Positions 1-14,084 of a DNA stretch of 64,000 bases are shown here, piece by piece. The stretch is from contig JANCRA010000001.1 of the NCBI GenBank assembly GCA_024362935.1, positions 51,929,501 to 51,993,500 of the forward strand, read 5' to 3'. Origin of the DNA: Setophaga petechia (taxonomy: Eukaryota; Chordata; Aves; Passeriformes; Parulidae). The notes beneath the pieces are model-generated. The model was not told where the DNA came from and ran no database searches. It saw only the letters and a list, made by a program, of their open reading frames with translations. Within the stretch, counting starts at the first letter, position 1; every line of letters begins with the position of its first letter. The translations under genes and the position numbers were made by a program.

Positions 1-310
1 GCTTACACAAAAGTTCATACTGAATTTGATGTTTCAAATCACACACTTGACAATTTTATTGTTGTCAGTGATAAAGGAAAAAGCTCAAATGAAACTAGTG
101 TCCTTTGCTGTCAAACACAAGGGTATCTCATGTCTTGAATGCCATCACAGGCAGGAAATTGCCTGCCCTGGTTTCAAAGAGAGATTTCTGGGAGAAGAAG
201 GGAATGACTTCTTGACAAACCGCACTCTTTTTGAAAATTGTCTGTCAATCAAGGAAACCAAATCTCTGATTAGATGTTAACTCTTTCAAGTTGTCCTAAT
301 GTTGTCCACA

Positions 311-376
311 CAGCATATTTAGGTTTATATATGCTTGCTTTAGGACAGCATATTTTTATATATTCTTTCTTTAGGA
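311..376. repeat. Imperfect tandem duplication, about 33 bp x 2
   Basis: Two adjacent copies both begin with cagcatattt and end with ctttagga (311-345 and 346-376). They differ by a short indel in the middle. The duplication is AT-rich and has no coding potential. Confidence 0.7.
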
Positions 377-3300
377 CAATGATATTTGTCAGACACTAGT
401 TTAGTTTCAAAAACATTACCACTTTTTCAACCAATGCCTTCAATTTACCAAAAAATTCCTTGGCTGTTTTAGTCACCATTTATTTATCATCTCTTGTGCC
501 AAATCTGTTAATTCCCTCAATGCTCAAATAACCCTTTGATTTGATTCAGAAGCCTGTGAAGAGGCCACAACAGTGTTCACAGCTCACATCACACTTATGG
601 AAACCTGGGGTACAGGAGCCAACTGGCAAAGGCAAAACTCGATAGCACAAGCCTGGGCAACAGAAATGCTCTGCAAGGAGGCTGTGCAATACCATCTTAG
701 CTTAAAAAAAGCCCAAATCACTCAAAGAAAGGGGATGCCAGCACAGGGAAATCAGATGATACGTGTTTGCTTTGTGATTGCAAAAGCACACGTCTCCCAT
801 AGGCAGCAGCTGGATCAGTTTTGGCAAAGCCCCTCTCTGAAAACCTGCCCCTCTGTTTAGGAACCCCACAGTTCCTGCTCCCAAAGATGTGGGGTTTATT
901 ATTTGTATTTGTACAGTACCCAGAGGAACAACACTGAGACTTTCACCAGGAACATCTCTGAGCATTACTTCAAAATAAATTTAAGCACTGAATATAGAAA
1001 CTGTGGAGCTACAGAAGAGAAAACAGGGAGGGTCACAGCAGCCCTTCCCCTCTCCTCTCCGGGACATCAATTAGAGGACTGACCAAACTGTGTTCCAGAG
1101 AAGGTAGAAGGGAGATTTTTTTCCCAAAATTGCACAAGATATTATTGAGAAATGTAAACTTGAAGACAGTGCTAAAAAGAGCAGCATGTCATACAGCGAA
1201 AAGAGTTAGGATGTTGCCTACACTAAGATGTTAAAAAAGTCAAAACAAAATCAGGGATCAGACAATTCTGCTGCACTTCAAAGCTGCAACAACAAATACT
1301 AACAGGGTTATATAACCTTCTGCTTCAGGATTTAAAGTAATCTCTATGATAAAATTAATATAAAGGTCAGATTAACCAGTTTCTGCCCACTTCACTCTCT
1401 CCCAAGGCAACTGGATAAAGTATTCAGAAGACTCTCAAACTGCTGGGAGGTAACTCACTAAATCTTTACACAGCATGCTCTGGGTCTGATTGGAAGTGGG
1501 ATTTCAGCCCATGCATCATTTAGCTGCTTTTGCAATTTTTATCTGAGTTGCTCTCCACTCTGAGACCACATCTGGCAATATCTACAAACTCTCCCTAATC
1601 ATAAAAATGTGATGAATACCAGGGTTTACCAAGGAGATTCATATTAAATCTAACAGCTTTATAATAGTCAATACCCTACCTGTCAGGTCCAAGTATTTTA
1701 TTAAAGACCATTCTAATGGCTTTTCTCTAATATTACAATATTGAATTCTGTAGGTGGGCTGCACCATGAAAAGAGAGAATGTCACCTTTTCTATTTTTGT
1801 AGCTAAATAAATACAAATATGCTGAGGGGAAATCTACATTAGTTCACTGCACACTTTTGAAACATCACATCTCTCCTGACACAGAGAGTGGCGTTTATAC
1901 TCCTCCACACACTTTGATTTCTGGGCTGCCCCTCCATGTTTCCTTCTCTGCTGGATCTGGTCTGGGACAATCTCCTACTGAAATTGCTCTGTTTCACTCA
2001 CTGTCAAAAATATTTTCCTCCACTCCCTTTCCAGTAGGGTAGCATTACTCTTGACTAACACCAGCTGCTGACTGCATGCTTCTTTGTAGCATGGTGATAG
2101 TGAGACAAGCATGGGATGGGCACAGCTGGAATCTGATCCAGTTGGACTATTCATTTTAGGGACAAAAAGTAAAGTGACGTAATTTAGGTAGCAGCACCTT
2201 ACTCTATCTCCTAACCAAGTCTTTCATCACAGCACCTAATCTCACACTATTGCCCAACACAGGTAATTCCTCCCTTCTCTGACCCTTCCTGGTAAAAAAC
2301 ATCTTGTCCTCCCTTGAGATTGCATTGCAGACTTCAGCTTCCCCAAAGGGCTCAAATTTCTCCCCAACAGGCATCCCAGGGAAGGAGCAACCACTTGCAA
2401 ATGATTCTTGGGTCACAAACACCACAGTACATCACAAAATGCTCATAAACAGAAACCAGGACAAGGAAGTTCCTACCTTAATCTCTGCATGTTTTGCAGG
2501 CATCAGACCAAAGGTTCAGCCACTGGACTGTAGCACTGACTTGCACTCTCACACCACCAGAAGCAAGAGGAAATGCAGCTGCTCTTGAACTCTCCTCGCT
2601 GCCATTAGAGGCTTACTCAACCTGCATAATTCCTGTTGGAGACAAGGACATAGTCATCTTGCTCCATAAGTACTCCCCAGCACCCTCAGCCATGGCCAGA
2701 GCCAGAGCTTAGGTGGGTGATATAGGTGGACACCACAGGTGGAGACCCAGGTGAAGTTGGAATAGGCAATTAGGTACCCATTAATTAATGCCATGGTGCC
2801 CTGATAATTTTCTACACATGTTGCACAAGCTTGGTACAGCTTAGACATTTTATTTTAAAGTCTAAATATGGCAGGAGATGCTGCAGAAGCCAAAGTTTCA
2901 GGCTGGAGCAGAAAAACAGTGGCTGAGATCTAGGAGACCCCCTTTGCTGTGGTGGTGGGTGGGTCCTGCGTGGGTCCCAAAGCAAATTCCTTGCCACAAT
3001 CTGGCACCTAGGGCAATATGTGTGGCTCCTCCTGTCAAAACCATACTTTTTCCATGTAATACAATCATTACTTCAGTTTTTTTGCTGATGGCCAGAGAGT
3101 TCTTACTCATTTCCACCGGACACAAACAGCATGTAAGGGTGAGCAACAACAGCTAGATAAATTAGTCATACATGGAATATGAATAGTAAAAAGAAAAAAA
3201 AGAATAAATGTCAAGGGCATTTTTTTGATGCTACAAAGGTGTGAGTCCTGCCAGCCTCTTCTTCTTTGCTTGCTGTGGAGCTAAATTCTTCCACAGGCTT

Positions 3301-6300
3301 TGCAGAAATAGTGTGTTTTGAGGGGAATAAGGGAGAAAGATGCTTTTTATTGCAAGTTGCAGCTGAGTCCTGCTAAGTACTGCATGCAATGGTCCCAAAT
3401 TTTCTCCCTGACTGACCCCAATGTGAATAGCCTCACATAGGGCTCATTTGGAAATGCAGGTGTTGAAACCAGGCAGGAACACTAAAGGTTATGGTTCCTG
3501 AGCCAACAAGAGAAAGTGCCCCATGACACAGCCCTCAGGACGCTGCCCAAAAGCTGGCAGAAGGAAGCCTGCATGTTTTTCTGTAGGTAAAACATGTGCA
3601 TGCATGCAGGTGAGTGCATGCACATGTGTGAGTGTGTGCATACATGATCCTCTTGTGTTACTGTGAAGAGCATGAGAAACAGCAAGGCTTTGAGCCATCA
3701 GTCCCAAGGAACAGAGCTGTTCACCCTCTTCACCCTCTAAGTGCTTGGGAGGGACACATCCCTGTCCATCTCCTAAGCTGTCCTCTCCAGTCAACAGCAA
3801 AATGGAGACCCCTCCACGGGGAGGCTTCAAACAGAAGCAGAGAATACACAGACTAAATGCAGGGCAATGCTCCTTTCCCACTCCTCACCCTAAATGCAAC
3901 AACAGAAGGTTTAAGTGAGGGCAAGCCTCCTCCTTATGATGCAGCCCTGACCCCAGAAGCAGCTGTGCCTGGATGAAAGGCAGATGTTTGCTCCAGCCAG
4001 CTGGGGTCAGTGATTCAAAACAGCTGCCCACTGCCAGCAGAGCCCATGGGAGTGAGCAGAGCAAACCTCCACAACAAAAAATTAGTAAAAATATTCAATG
4101 AGTAGACTTCCCAAGGGTCCCAGCAAGCCTTGGTGCTGTGCTGGGTCTGCCCTCTTATCTGGGTGGAGCAGCAGTGAGTCCTGCTTCTGTCTTTAATAGG
4201 GGGAAGTGGTTGGAGTTGATTTTCTCATTTGCATTCACACTCAGAAGCAAAAAGCAGATCTGCTCTTCTGCATTCACATCAGGTATCCAGCCAAACCACT
4301 GTGTGCCCTTTAGATGGATTAATCTACCTGCTCCCAGCACTGCTCTGCAATTCCCTCTCTGCCTGAGCTATGTGGTATTCCTCATCATGCCACAGGAGTT
4401 GTTCCCACTTCCTCTGCTGTTTGAACACTCCCATTGGACTGCAGGACACAAGAGAACAAAAGCAAAGAGCTGTGCTGGTGCTGGAGGCCTTTTTCCTGAT
4501 GTAGGCAGCAGGATTAGTTGTCAGCATGCTCCCAGGCCCCCCAGCCCCAAGCTGATCAGCATGGCATGCTCCTTCCTTCTCCACTTCCAAAAGCCAATGC
4601 CAAATGAGCCATCAAAACTCACAGGAAAATTTTGAATTCATTTTGCAGCAACTAAATGTTTCCTTGTTACAATGTTATGTAGAGAGAATAATTATTTCTG
4701 AAAGGCCTTTTTATACTCCATGGAGTATTAAATAGGTAACACTGGATTTCACCTAGTTGAAATTGCTTCCTCTGTCAAGGTAAACCCTATGCTCAGGCCC
4801 CCTCCATCTCATCTTCATTTTGCTGGGTATAGCAGGCTGCTTCTCTCTAAATGGAAGTGCCCACTGTAACTAAATCAATCACCCATCTAGAGGTAGATAC
4901 CTGCATTTATTTATTTGGATCAGGAATGCTGTAGATAATGGGTCATTAAAAATTACACTTTCCAAGCCACAGGTATCATGAGCCTGACTGGCAAAGAATG
5001 AGCTTTTAGATAAGAAAGGAGGCTTAGGAGGGTCAATTAGGTTAAATTGGCTTGGATCATCATCCTCTGATACACAGGCTTTATTAAAGCCTGTAGTTGG
5101 AGACAATAGCTTATCTTCCCTTCAGCACAATTATTTTTAAAATGTGGCTGCACAATTTGGGGATTGCCAACACACGATATCCACTACCAACAAATCTGAG
5201 ATTATCAAACATTTGAGCCCATCAGATTACAAAGGCAAAGGTCATTTTGTAGAAAAGATAGGGAGGACAAAAGCACTGTTCTTCTGTCAAGCTATGCTCA
5301 AGCCTCTGCAGAGCATGGCTGGCTTGTGAAATAAAACACTGCAGGTCTGAAAGGAGCCAGTCAGCCGTGAGTTACCTGAGCCCTGCAGCTGAGCCCTTCC
5401 CCTCAGCACTCAGATGGGGTTTCCCTAGCCTGAAAATGTTTCAGTGGCTCCAGCAATACCACAATGCAATCTCCTGTTATGAGCATTTGCTCTGGGGAAG
5501 GAGAGAGAAAACCCTCTTAAGTCTTTCTCAAACACATTTTCTCATCTGTCTTTCTTGACATCTGTTTCTAAGTAAAAGGGAAAAATATGCTTGCAATGAA
5601 GCTGGCCATTGAGCCCAAAGCCAACGAACTGCTCACATGGTTCCCTGCTCCCCAGTGCAGTCCCACAGCCCTTTCTTTGACAAAACCTGCAGGAGAAGGG
5701 TTCCTCCTTATTTTCCTACTGTCCATCAGCTGGTTTTGCTGGAGAGTGCCTCACTTCCCCTCCTCTTCCCTGCTGAGCCACACATCCCTGCTCTGTGGGA
5801 TCTGGCAAGTGCATTGCAGATGATTTGCTGTACCTCTCGGTTTCCAAACACCTGAGGCCAACCCTTAGGTATTTCAGACAAGAGGGAAGCCAGATTGCTT
5901 GAAGGGAAGCATCCAGAATCCCATCAGAATGAGTACACAGCACCTGGTGATCATCAGCAGCATTTTTCTTGTTGTGCTGTTGCTCTCACACCTCATCTTT
6001 GTGTGACAGGATTTGTAGGAAAGGCATGGGAACTGGGAGCTCTTGAATCCCAGCCTCATTTCTGATCCCTGCTTGCCATTTGGCTCGGAGCAAGATATCC
6101 ATAACCCTACACATCCGCTTCTGAAGGCATCATGAGGACTCATCAGACATCTATGTTTATAAATAATGGCTTCTACACACAGTATTGTGTGGTTTGCAGT
6201 CAGCACCACAGTGAGCTTGGAAAGAGCAACACAGCCCTTCTGATACATCCAAGGAATCCTGAGGACCACTGCAAAGATGCCTTCCAAATAAATCCTATCC

Positions 6301-9300
6301 TTGGAAAGAGACTCTAGGATGGGCTTGGGGAGTTTCCTGTGGTCTTGTTTTATTCATGATATTCCCTCCTCTGCTCCATTTCTTACATGCTTTTTTGATA
6401 TTGGGGTGTGGGGGGGGAAGATTGCAAAAATCTATCATTTTTTGTCACTAGAAAGTGCAAAAAATTGTTGAGGTCCACTCTCTATTTAATTAATCCCAAA
6501 TATACATGCATTATATAAAGATCAGAGTGTGAGAAAAATATCCCTTTTTATAGAGAAAGCATGCAGTCATAGGACAAGTTTTCTGCAATAAATGTCTGTG
6601 GTTTTAACATATATTTTATAATCTGTCAGATACATCTTACATGTGTGTACTATAGGCACACATTTAAAAAGAGAGAAAATGCATGCATTTTTTACCCACA
6701 TTTAGCCTGAAGTGGCTTCATTATTTATTACTTCAGTTTGCTGCTGCTGTGATTGAGAGCTGGAGAAAGGGAAGTCTCCAAGCAGGGATCATGGGAATAT
6801 AAAGGGAATTGGCACTCACAAGTTGCTGAGAAAGTCTTGGGCTTGTGGCCTCATTTTGACTCCTATCAATGCCAAGTGTAAAATAATAGTCCGATTCAGA
6901 GCTAAATACCATCTAGATTTCCCACTGAGTCCATTAATTCTCTTCTTTTATTGTGGCAGAAAGCATTAAATACCTCAGATTAGAATCAGGGTTTCATGCA
7001 GGATCTGTATTCCAATTACACAGCATCCTTTCCCAATTCAAGACATTGTATTGATTTGTTTGGGGGTAGGGGGGATTTTTTTTTTCTGCCAACTTAAAAG
7101 AGCAATTTATTCTTTCTTTCTTTTTAGATCAAATTGCAGATGTTTTTGTCAAGCTGCTTCCTCTCAGAACTGGTGCATGAGCAAGGAGAGAGGCTGCTCA
7201 TGATGGAATATGTGAGTAATGGATCTATTTTGTTTGGTCAAATCACCTCTCTGCAATCTTTGAGGATTATCATCACCAAAGAGCTCCAAAGTGACACCTG
7301 CTAGGCACTGTCTAGCTAATTATTTGAAGCTCTTCTGTTTCTGCTGAAGTTTTGGCAGGCAGCCTGTAAAGTATGACTCTGAGCTGTGTTTCTACAATAT
7401 AATGCCTCTAGGAATGAGACAAACTGCTTTTTCTAGCCAGTGCAAGAGACATTTGCCTCTCTACCACCACGAACACAATATTAAGCAGCTGCTCAGCACT
7501 GCTTTCTGAAGGCATTTCTGTCACTGATCGGCAGAATTTAATAAAAACCAGATTTAATCCCTCAGACTCAAACTGGGCTCCCAGCAGAGGAACAGGGTGT
7601 ATCAAGGGGGTATTTTAAAATTCAAGTTCTCTCACAGGCAAGTGAGCAGCTGGAGCTATTCTGGGTTAAAATATTTAGCCAGGGCCAGATGAACAGATCT
7701 GACGACAATGGCAATTTCTGCTTTAAAGTTTACTTCCTTTCACTTGGTGCTTCACTCTTGTAGGAAGCCCAGAAAAAAGTTCCCTCGTCAATCCTTTTTT
7801 TTTTTTTCCTTTTATTTGGCAAACTCAGGGTCCCATTTGAGAAACTCAAAGAAAAGGACTAGTTTGGCTGGAAAAATGAGCAGTCTAGATGATGCTCAGA
7901 ATAAGCATCTTTGGGGTGACCATCACTAGTTTCTGTGAGGGGGCATCATTCTGTAGCATCAATTAATTTCCCAGCAGATGGCAAGTTGCTCTGAGTTGTG
8001 TAAAATAGCAGACTCACCCTTACAGACTTCGTGGTCCTTGCTAGGAGGTGAACACCTCTGAAGATGGTCAATGCACTCAGTGTTGTCCCAGGCTCCTAAA
8101 CTGGGTGCTTCCAGGGATGGTGAGAACCCTCCACGTCTCCTGTTCCACCTCATCCTTCTCTGCCCAGCTACAAAATAAATAAATGAATAAATAAAGTCAT
8201 ACTGACACCAAAGTAATTCAAAAAGACAAATGGCCATTAGCTACTGTTCATAAAATTATTTCTGACTTGCGGTGGAGGATGCTTCCTAAGGTGGGTGGGA
8301 AGAAATATGGGTTATGCTGAATTATTCATAGAGATTTGCATAAAGCCCAATATATATGTTACCTAAAGCTGGTCCTACAGGACAGATGGTATCCCTGCTC
8401 CTGCTTTATTTTTTTTCGTCACTTTGACCCACATCATCCTCTCTCCAGCCTTCATTTTGCAGTCTGTGCTCTACTCACTGCCTCCACAGTTATGTTTGCT
8501 CTCTTCAGCCCTTCCAAATACTGACCATTCCTCAGCATTTGCTGTCAGCTCCCAGCTGAACCTCTTCACCCAAAACTCTGTTTCTCCAGCCTTTTAGGTG
8601 ACCCTGTTTTGGGTCATGGTCTTGTTCTTACAGCCATCTTCTTGCTCAGTACACCTGGACTCCTCCTACCTAAACAAGGAGCATTTGCCAGGTTGGACAG
8701 GACTTCGCCTCACCTGCAGCATACTGTGAAGAGAACTCTGGAGAAACATCTCTCTTCACCTCAATGAACATATAAATAAATTCCAGAGTGGTGCCTTTAC
8801 CAAGTTTATTTTAACAGTGAAATAGTTTGCAAAACTGACACTCTTAGCCAAGCAATGGCTGTTCCTTTTCACTGCTTACCCTGTAATGAACTCCCTGCTG
8901 GAAGGAACCCTCAGTCTCTGGTACAGTGCAGGGTTTTGTACCCTTTCCCCCCTCAGCTGAAGCTCCTTGGCAGAGCAGAGCCGAGCCAGATGTCCTTTTT
9001 GGCTTGAAAATAGGCTTCCTGGGGGAAGCAGACCAATCCACAGGCTATTTTTATAAGAAGGTGATGTGGAACTGGAGAAGAATAAGACATGAAACACCTC
9101 CAAAGTACCACCTGAGGAAGATATATTTTAACCTGAAAAAATGATCTGATTTTTTTTAAATAACCCACTGTTTTGGTATGTTTTCCTTATTTTTGGGAAT
9201 CTTAAAGCCTGCCTTAGACACCTCTTCCGTTGCTTTCAGTAAAGTTCGGTTTGGTAAAGTTATGCCACAATTTTGACATCATTTGAACATAAGCTAAAGA

Positions 9301-9899
9301 TGCCAAGCTGCCTACCTCAGCTGTCCTTCACTAGCCATATTTCTTAATAATTATTCTTAGAAGAGTGAAGTGACTTCTCATCACTCACAAATAAGCAAGG
9401 CTGTAGGTTTGGTTGGCAAAAGTAATTTATGCTTGTTTCCAAAACAAATAAGCAAATCTGCATACCTTTTTCTTAACAGTACTGAGACAGAAATTCAGCT
9501 AACAGCAGCTGGTATAACTCCATGGTTTTCACTGGAGCTGAGACAATTCCCACTGGCTGAGTAATGAATTGTCATGAGTGAATGAGGAGTGATCAAAGAA
9601 ATATTTGGTTTCTGTAACATAAGATTACAAGTGACAGATCCTCATTTGGGAATTTTTTTTCTCTTTTGGTCTCAGCTCTGCATATGGATAGGGAGATTTC
9701 AGTCAGAGATTTCTGGGCTTTTGCAACCATTTATTTTTTCCCTATGAGCTTGTGTTCCACCTGCAGATAATGGTCCCTGAAAATTTTCCCCCAAAGAAAT
9801 AATAAATTCAGCATTCAAACTCATCTCAGCAGTAGATGGCACTGCGGGGACTAAAACCTGAAAGGGAAAAACCAAGACTCAAATTTTGCTTTCAGAAAG

Positions 9900-10250
9900 G
9901 ACTGTCAGGATTATAATTGCAGTAAAATATCCCATACATGCAGGTTACCCTAATAAGCATGTATTGATTATAAATTGTTTCCCTAATTGCAATTTTAATG
10001 CGTGGAGTTTCTAAGGGCTTTGCACATGCTCTGTTGTGGAAGAAAAAGGTTGCATGACAGAGCAAATGGGAAGCCTACTAGCAATTAAATTTTGATTTGT
10101 GTATTATTTATCACAATCCATACCTTATAGTTAAGCTTTTTTGGAGCATTTATCTGGCTTAAAAGGTAATGAAGGAGCTTTCTATTGTGGGAAGCATTTG
10201 ATTTATAGCCTCCAAAATATTCTTGCTCTTACATAACAGGATTACACTGA
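9900..10250. promoter_or_regulatory. Possible conserved non-coding element
   Basis: An AT-rich block with many homeodomain-type TAAT/ATTA cores (for example ccctaattgcaattttaatg near 9980) and few repeats. It contains no open reading frame of note. The call rests on texture and motif density only. A multi-species alignment would decide it. Confidence 0.25.
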
Positions 10251-11887
10251 GTTCTTTTCTAGGCATAATCTCTATTAGGTATTGTTATAAAATGCTGTTA
10301 TACTTTCTCTAAGGCATGAACATGTGTAAAAGTCAGATGGACAGAAGCTGTTAACTGAATGTGCTGTATCTCCTTTGAGAAAATCTGAGAGAAAAAGGGT
10401 TCCCATGATCTAATTCCACAGAAAACAAGGTGGCTTCCCATTATAAAGGTGGGCTCGCCCCTCCCTCACAGAAGACCTCCATTTGATTTCAGATTCAAGT
10501 GATTCACCATCACCTGGTCTTTAAAAGCAAGCCTTTCTCACAGCTCAGCTCCAAACCTGCAAGGTCCATTTCCAGCAGTGTGGGTAATTTTGGGGTGATC
10601 CCAGTCATACTGACGTGCTTGTTGGTGGGCTAGCAAACAAGCTTCTCTATCCCATGAGAGCATTTCCTGCTTGGATACCTCAGCAGTGCACCTAGAAACC
10701 AGGGGCCAGAATGTACATCAGGAAGGGGAGATGTGCTTGCTGCCAGTGAGTCTCTGAAGGGCAAAGCCAGGTTTGGAGCCTGGTGCTGGAGTTACAGGGA
10801 CCATCACAGCTGAGGGCTCTCTCCATGTGAGGGCAGCTCCTCTGTCAGGAGCAAAGGCTAAAAGGCTTGTGCTGGGGTCACATCCACATCCCAGATCAGC
10901 ACCTTTGTCTCCTTTATCTTCAATGGCTTTCCAGGGGGAGATTTCATATGACAATGGCCAAACCTGTGAAGACCCAGGGCTGAACTGGCAGATGTTTATA
11001 GCTGAGAAAGCTTTGAACCTGCAGCTGTCATTAAAGCAATTGCTCTAGCACATCTCACTCCAAGGATACTCTTCCATTCTCCTGGTTTCCCTGGGATTTT
11101 AGGGTTGGGGGTAGAAAACTAACACCTCCATTTGGATCTAAAAACCTCAAGTCCAAGGAGGAGCATGTGCCTCCTTTGTAAAACCATACACAAAAGCAGA
11201 AGAAAGGATAAATGCACTTTTCTGTGTCACAATTTTCTATGCAAGTATCAGGCTGTGCTAGCTCTGGGTAAGCAAGCATTTGCTTAGAAGAGGTGGGGTA
11301 AAAGATTAAAAAGCTGGATGTACTTCCTCACATATAAAAATTAAAAAAAAAATATCGAGCAAGACATTTTTTCAGTTGCACAACCCTGCCTGCATTTGCA
11401 GCTGCAACATGTGTGAAAACAAAGAGCACCACTTAGGGCAAACTTTTCCAAAATAAGATAATCTTATAAAATATGCACTGAAACAAAAGGAAATTAAACC
11501 AGTGTGCTCACTAATAATGTGTGTGCCAGCAACTCGCTCTTCTAGGTGCTGCTTGCAGGAGTCACTGGAAAATAAACAGAAAGCAGGGACTAGTGATCAG
11601 GGGTTTAACTGGGCATCCCACATGCACTCACCAGCACCACTAGGCTGAATTTTGGGGTTGCAACCAATTATGGAGTTGCTCATCTCATGCCTATACCAAC
11701 ATTATCCACCTCTTTGCTGCTCATCCTCGTTTCTGAGGAGCGAAGGGCTGCTCAAGGAGGTGGGACATTTGATACCAGCAAGGACATCCAAAGTAGGCAT
11801 TTTATTATTTCTTCTTCGCTTTTTTTCTTTGCTTTTCAGTCTGTGAGCTCCTGAAATTGGGAAAGAGGCATTTTTGTGTTACAAACA

Positions 11888-11968
11888 TTGTTGATATTTA
11901 ACAAAAGAAACCCCAAAAACAAACAAACAAGAAAGGAAAAAAACAAACCAATCAGCAAAACAAATCAC
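11888..11968. repeat. A/C-rich simple sequence
   Basis: A run of irregular CAAA/CAAAC units (aaacaaacaaacaagaaagg and similar). It is low-complexity DNA with no gene. Confidence 0.7.
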
Positions 11969-13995
11969 CAAACATCATTCTGAGCACACACTGGTAACTT
12001 TTGTCACCATGCCAGCACATGATTAAAAACAACACAACAAAAATTACCTCTGAAAATAACTTACCATTTCCTCTTCAATCTTTTCATCTCCTTTCACTTT
12101 GTTTTGGTTGAAAAGCAACAATAGAATGTCAGAGGTGGGAGGAAAGACATTTTCATAACAGAATTGTGGAATATGCAGCGGCTTGGGGAAAAACACTTCT
12201 TGCCAGTCTCATTTCTATTCAATATCTCAGTAGGTTTTCCTATTTTTATGTACACATATACATGTACAAATGCACAGGTGGTGCCAGGATAATTTTATCT
12301 GCATTTACAGAGCATTTCCTACTTTGCCTTTGTCATCCTTGTTGTTTATAAATAATAATCATTATCCCAAATTTTCATTTGAGAAGCAGGTCATGCCAGG
12401 AATATAAAGATGCTGGCAACTCGTTTACCTATGATCTTAAAATAAAAACTGAAATGTTCTGCCCTTGAATTGTATTGTGTTGCAAGAATAAAAAGCGTGT
12501 AGTGTTGTTGCCTTGTTTCAGTTTTGGATTTCCCCTGTTTCCAAAGGAATAAAGGGACTGAAGCATTAAAGGCAGCTGGGTAGCATGCATTACTGTTGTT
12601 GTTCTCAAAGAACAAAGCCTTTCTTTTAAAAGATTTTAATGTGTTTTACCTGCTTCCATCCATCTCCCACTCTCTTGTTCCTGTCTGCCCTAAAATTTCA
12701 CAGTAATATCTTCCACAGAGGGAGCTTCACTGAATATCATTTCAGAGTGGATAAATTCAGCCAAGATCTGGAGCAACACATGGGGTTTCCAGGTGTGTAG
12801 ATTCAATCACTTCTTTTGCATCCATTTATCAGACCAAAACCAAACCAGGGCCCTCAACCGGCTGCCAAAACATCAACTTGGAAGTTTTCATATCTATATT
12901 CATATGTAAATACATATGATAAGTATCTTTACTTATTAAATGTAATATATTACAATTTTGTAATATATATTATACATTTTATTTTATCATACTGAAGACA
13001 GTTTTAAGGTTAGCCATTTAAACCCAAAAATTTTAATTTCATGGGGCCCTGGACAGAAGAAAATGAGTGCGAAACCTTTTCTTTTTTCATTTACAAAATT
13101 CTGCCCTGGAGAGTTCTTTTTGATTTTGGTGGGGTTATTCCTGATTTACAGGAGGAGGGGGAGGTAGTGGAATGTCCAGGGTGAGTGTGCCTGGTAGGCT
13201 TTTCCTTACTGCCCATGGCACATCCTTTCTATGGAGCAATGAGGAGATGGAAGGGAACTATTGGCTGTATGGGGAAACAAACTAAGCTAATGACTGAATT
13301 TGCTGGCAGACATTTTGGTGATCTGCTTTCCCTTCTGGTGGTGTCCTTTACACAATTTTATCCGTGCCTGTTCACATGCATCCACTCCTTCCCCTTGGCA
13401 ATTGTGATTCAAGGTGACTTCAGCACAAATCAAATCGACTTCCAGCAGCACAATCTGGCGAGTTTAGCAGTGATGGGCCAGATGTTGGTGTAGGTATGAC
13501 ACTAACAGCTGTGAGACCCCCAAATCTACCACAACACCTGGAAAAAGCATTGGAATCTCAGCATGGGTGCTGGCAAGCACAGACCAAGAGATATTCCCAT
13601 AACCCACCACTACTCTGTCCCCATGACTCATCTTGTTCCCCCTTTGGTGGGAACTGTTCAAGAGGAGCCAAGACAAATGAAGAGGATCTAATTCCTCGAG
13701 AAAAAAAACTAAAATAATGTGCCAAGCAGTGCTTAAATACTTAAAAATACTTCTCCAGATCCATACATGCCCAGCTAAGGAACAAGAAGGAGTTCAGCCC
13801 AACCATAGATGCAGCACTAAAAAGCCCAAACATGGGGACTAGCAGACTCAAAAGGAGTTGCACATGGCACCCACAGCTTCACACACATTGGGCATCCTTG
13901 CACTGCCAAGTCCACTTCTGGTGCAGAGTGTAGTCCTCACACTGATAAGGAGCTAGATAACAGCTGAAACAGTCCACCCCAAATCTGGAAAGGCT

Positions 13996-14084
13996 ACATC
14001 TTTAATATATTTTATCCACATAAATATGGATATTGGATTTGCCTGAAGGGTAACATCTTTAAAATATTTTATCCACATAAATAT
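13996..14084. repeat. Direct repeat, about 32 bp copies with 57-bp period
   Basis: The sequence acatctttaatatattttat followed by ccacataaatat occurs at 13996-14027 and again, with a single mismatch, at 14053-14084. About 25 bp of unrelated sequence separates the copies. It probably arose by local duplication. Confidence 0.8.

Noticed and set aside
4138..4635. 165-codon open frame on the plus strand
   Set aside because: The peptide has no recognisable domain, the region has no splice or promoter context, and frames of this length occur by chance in 64 kb.
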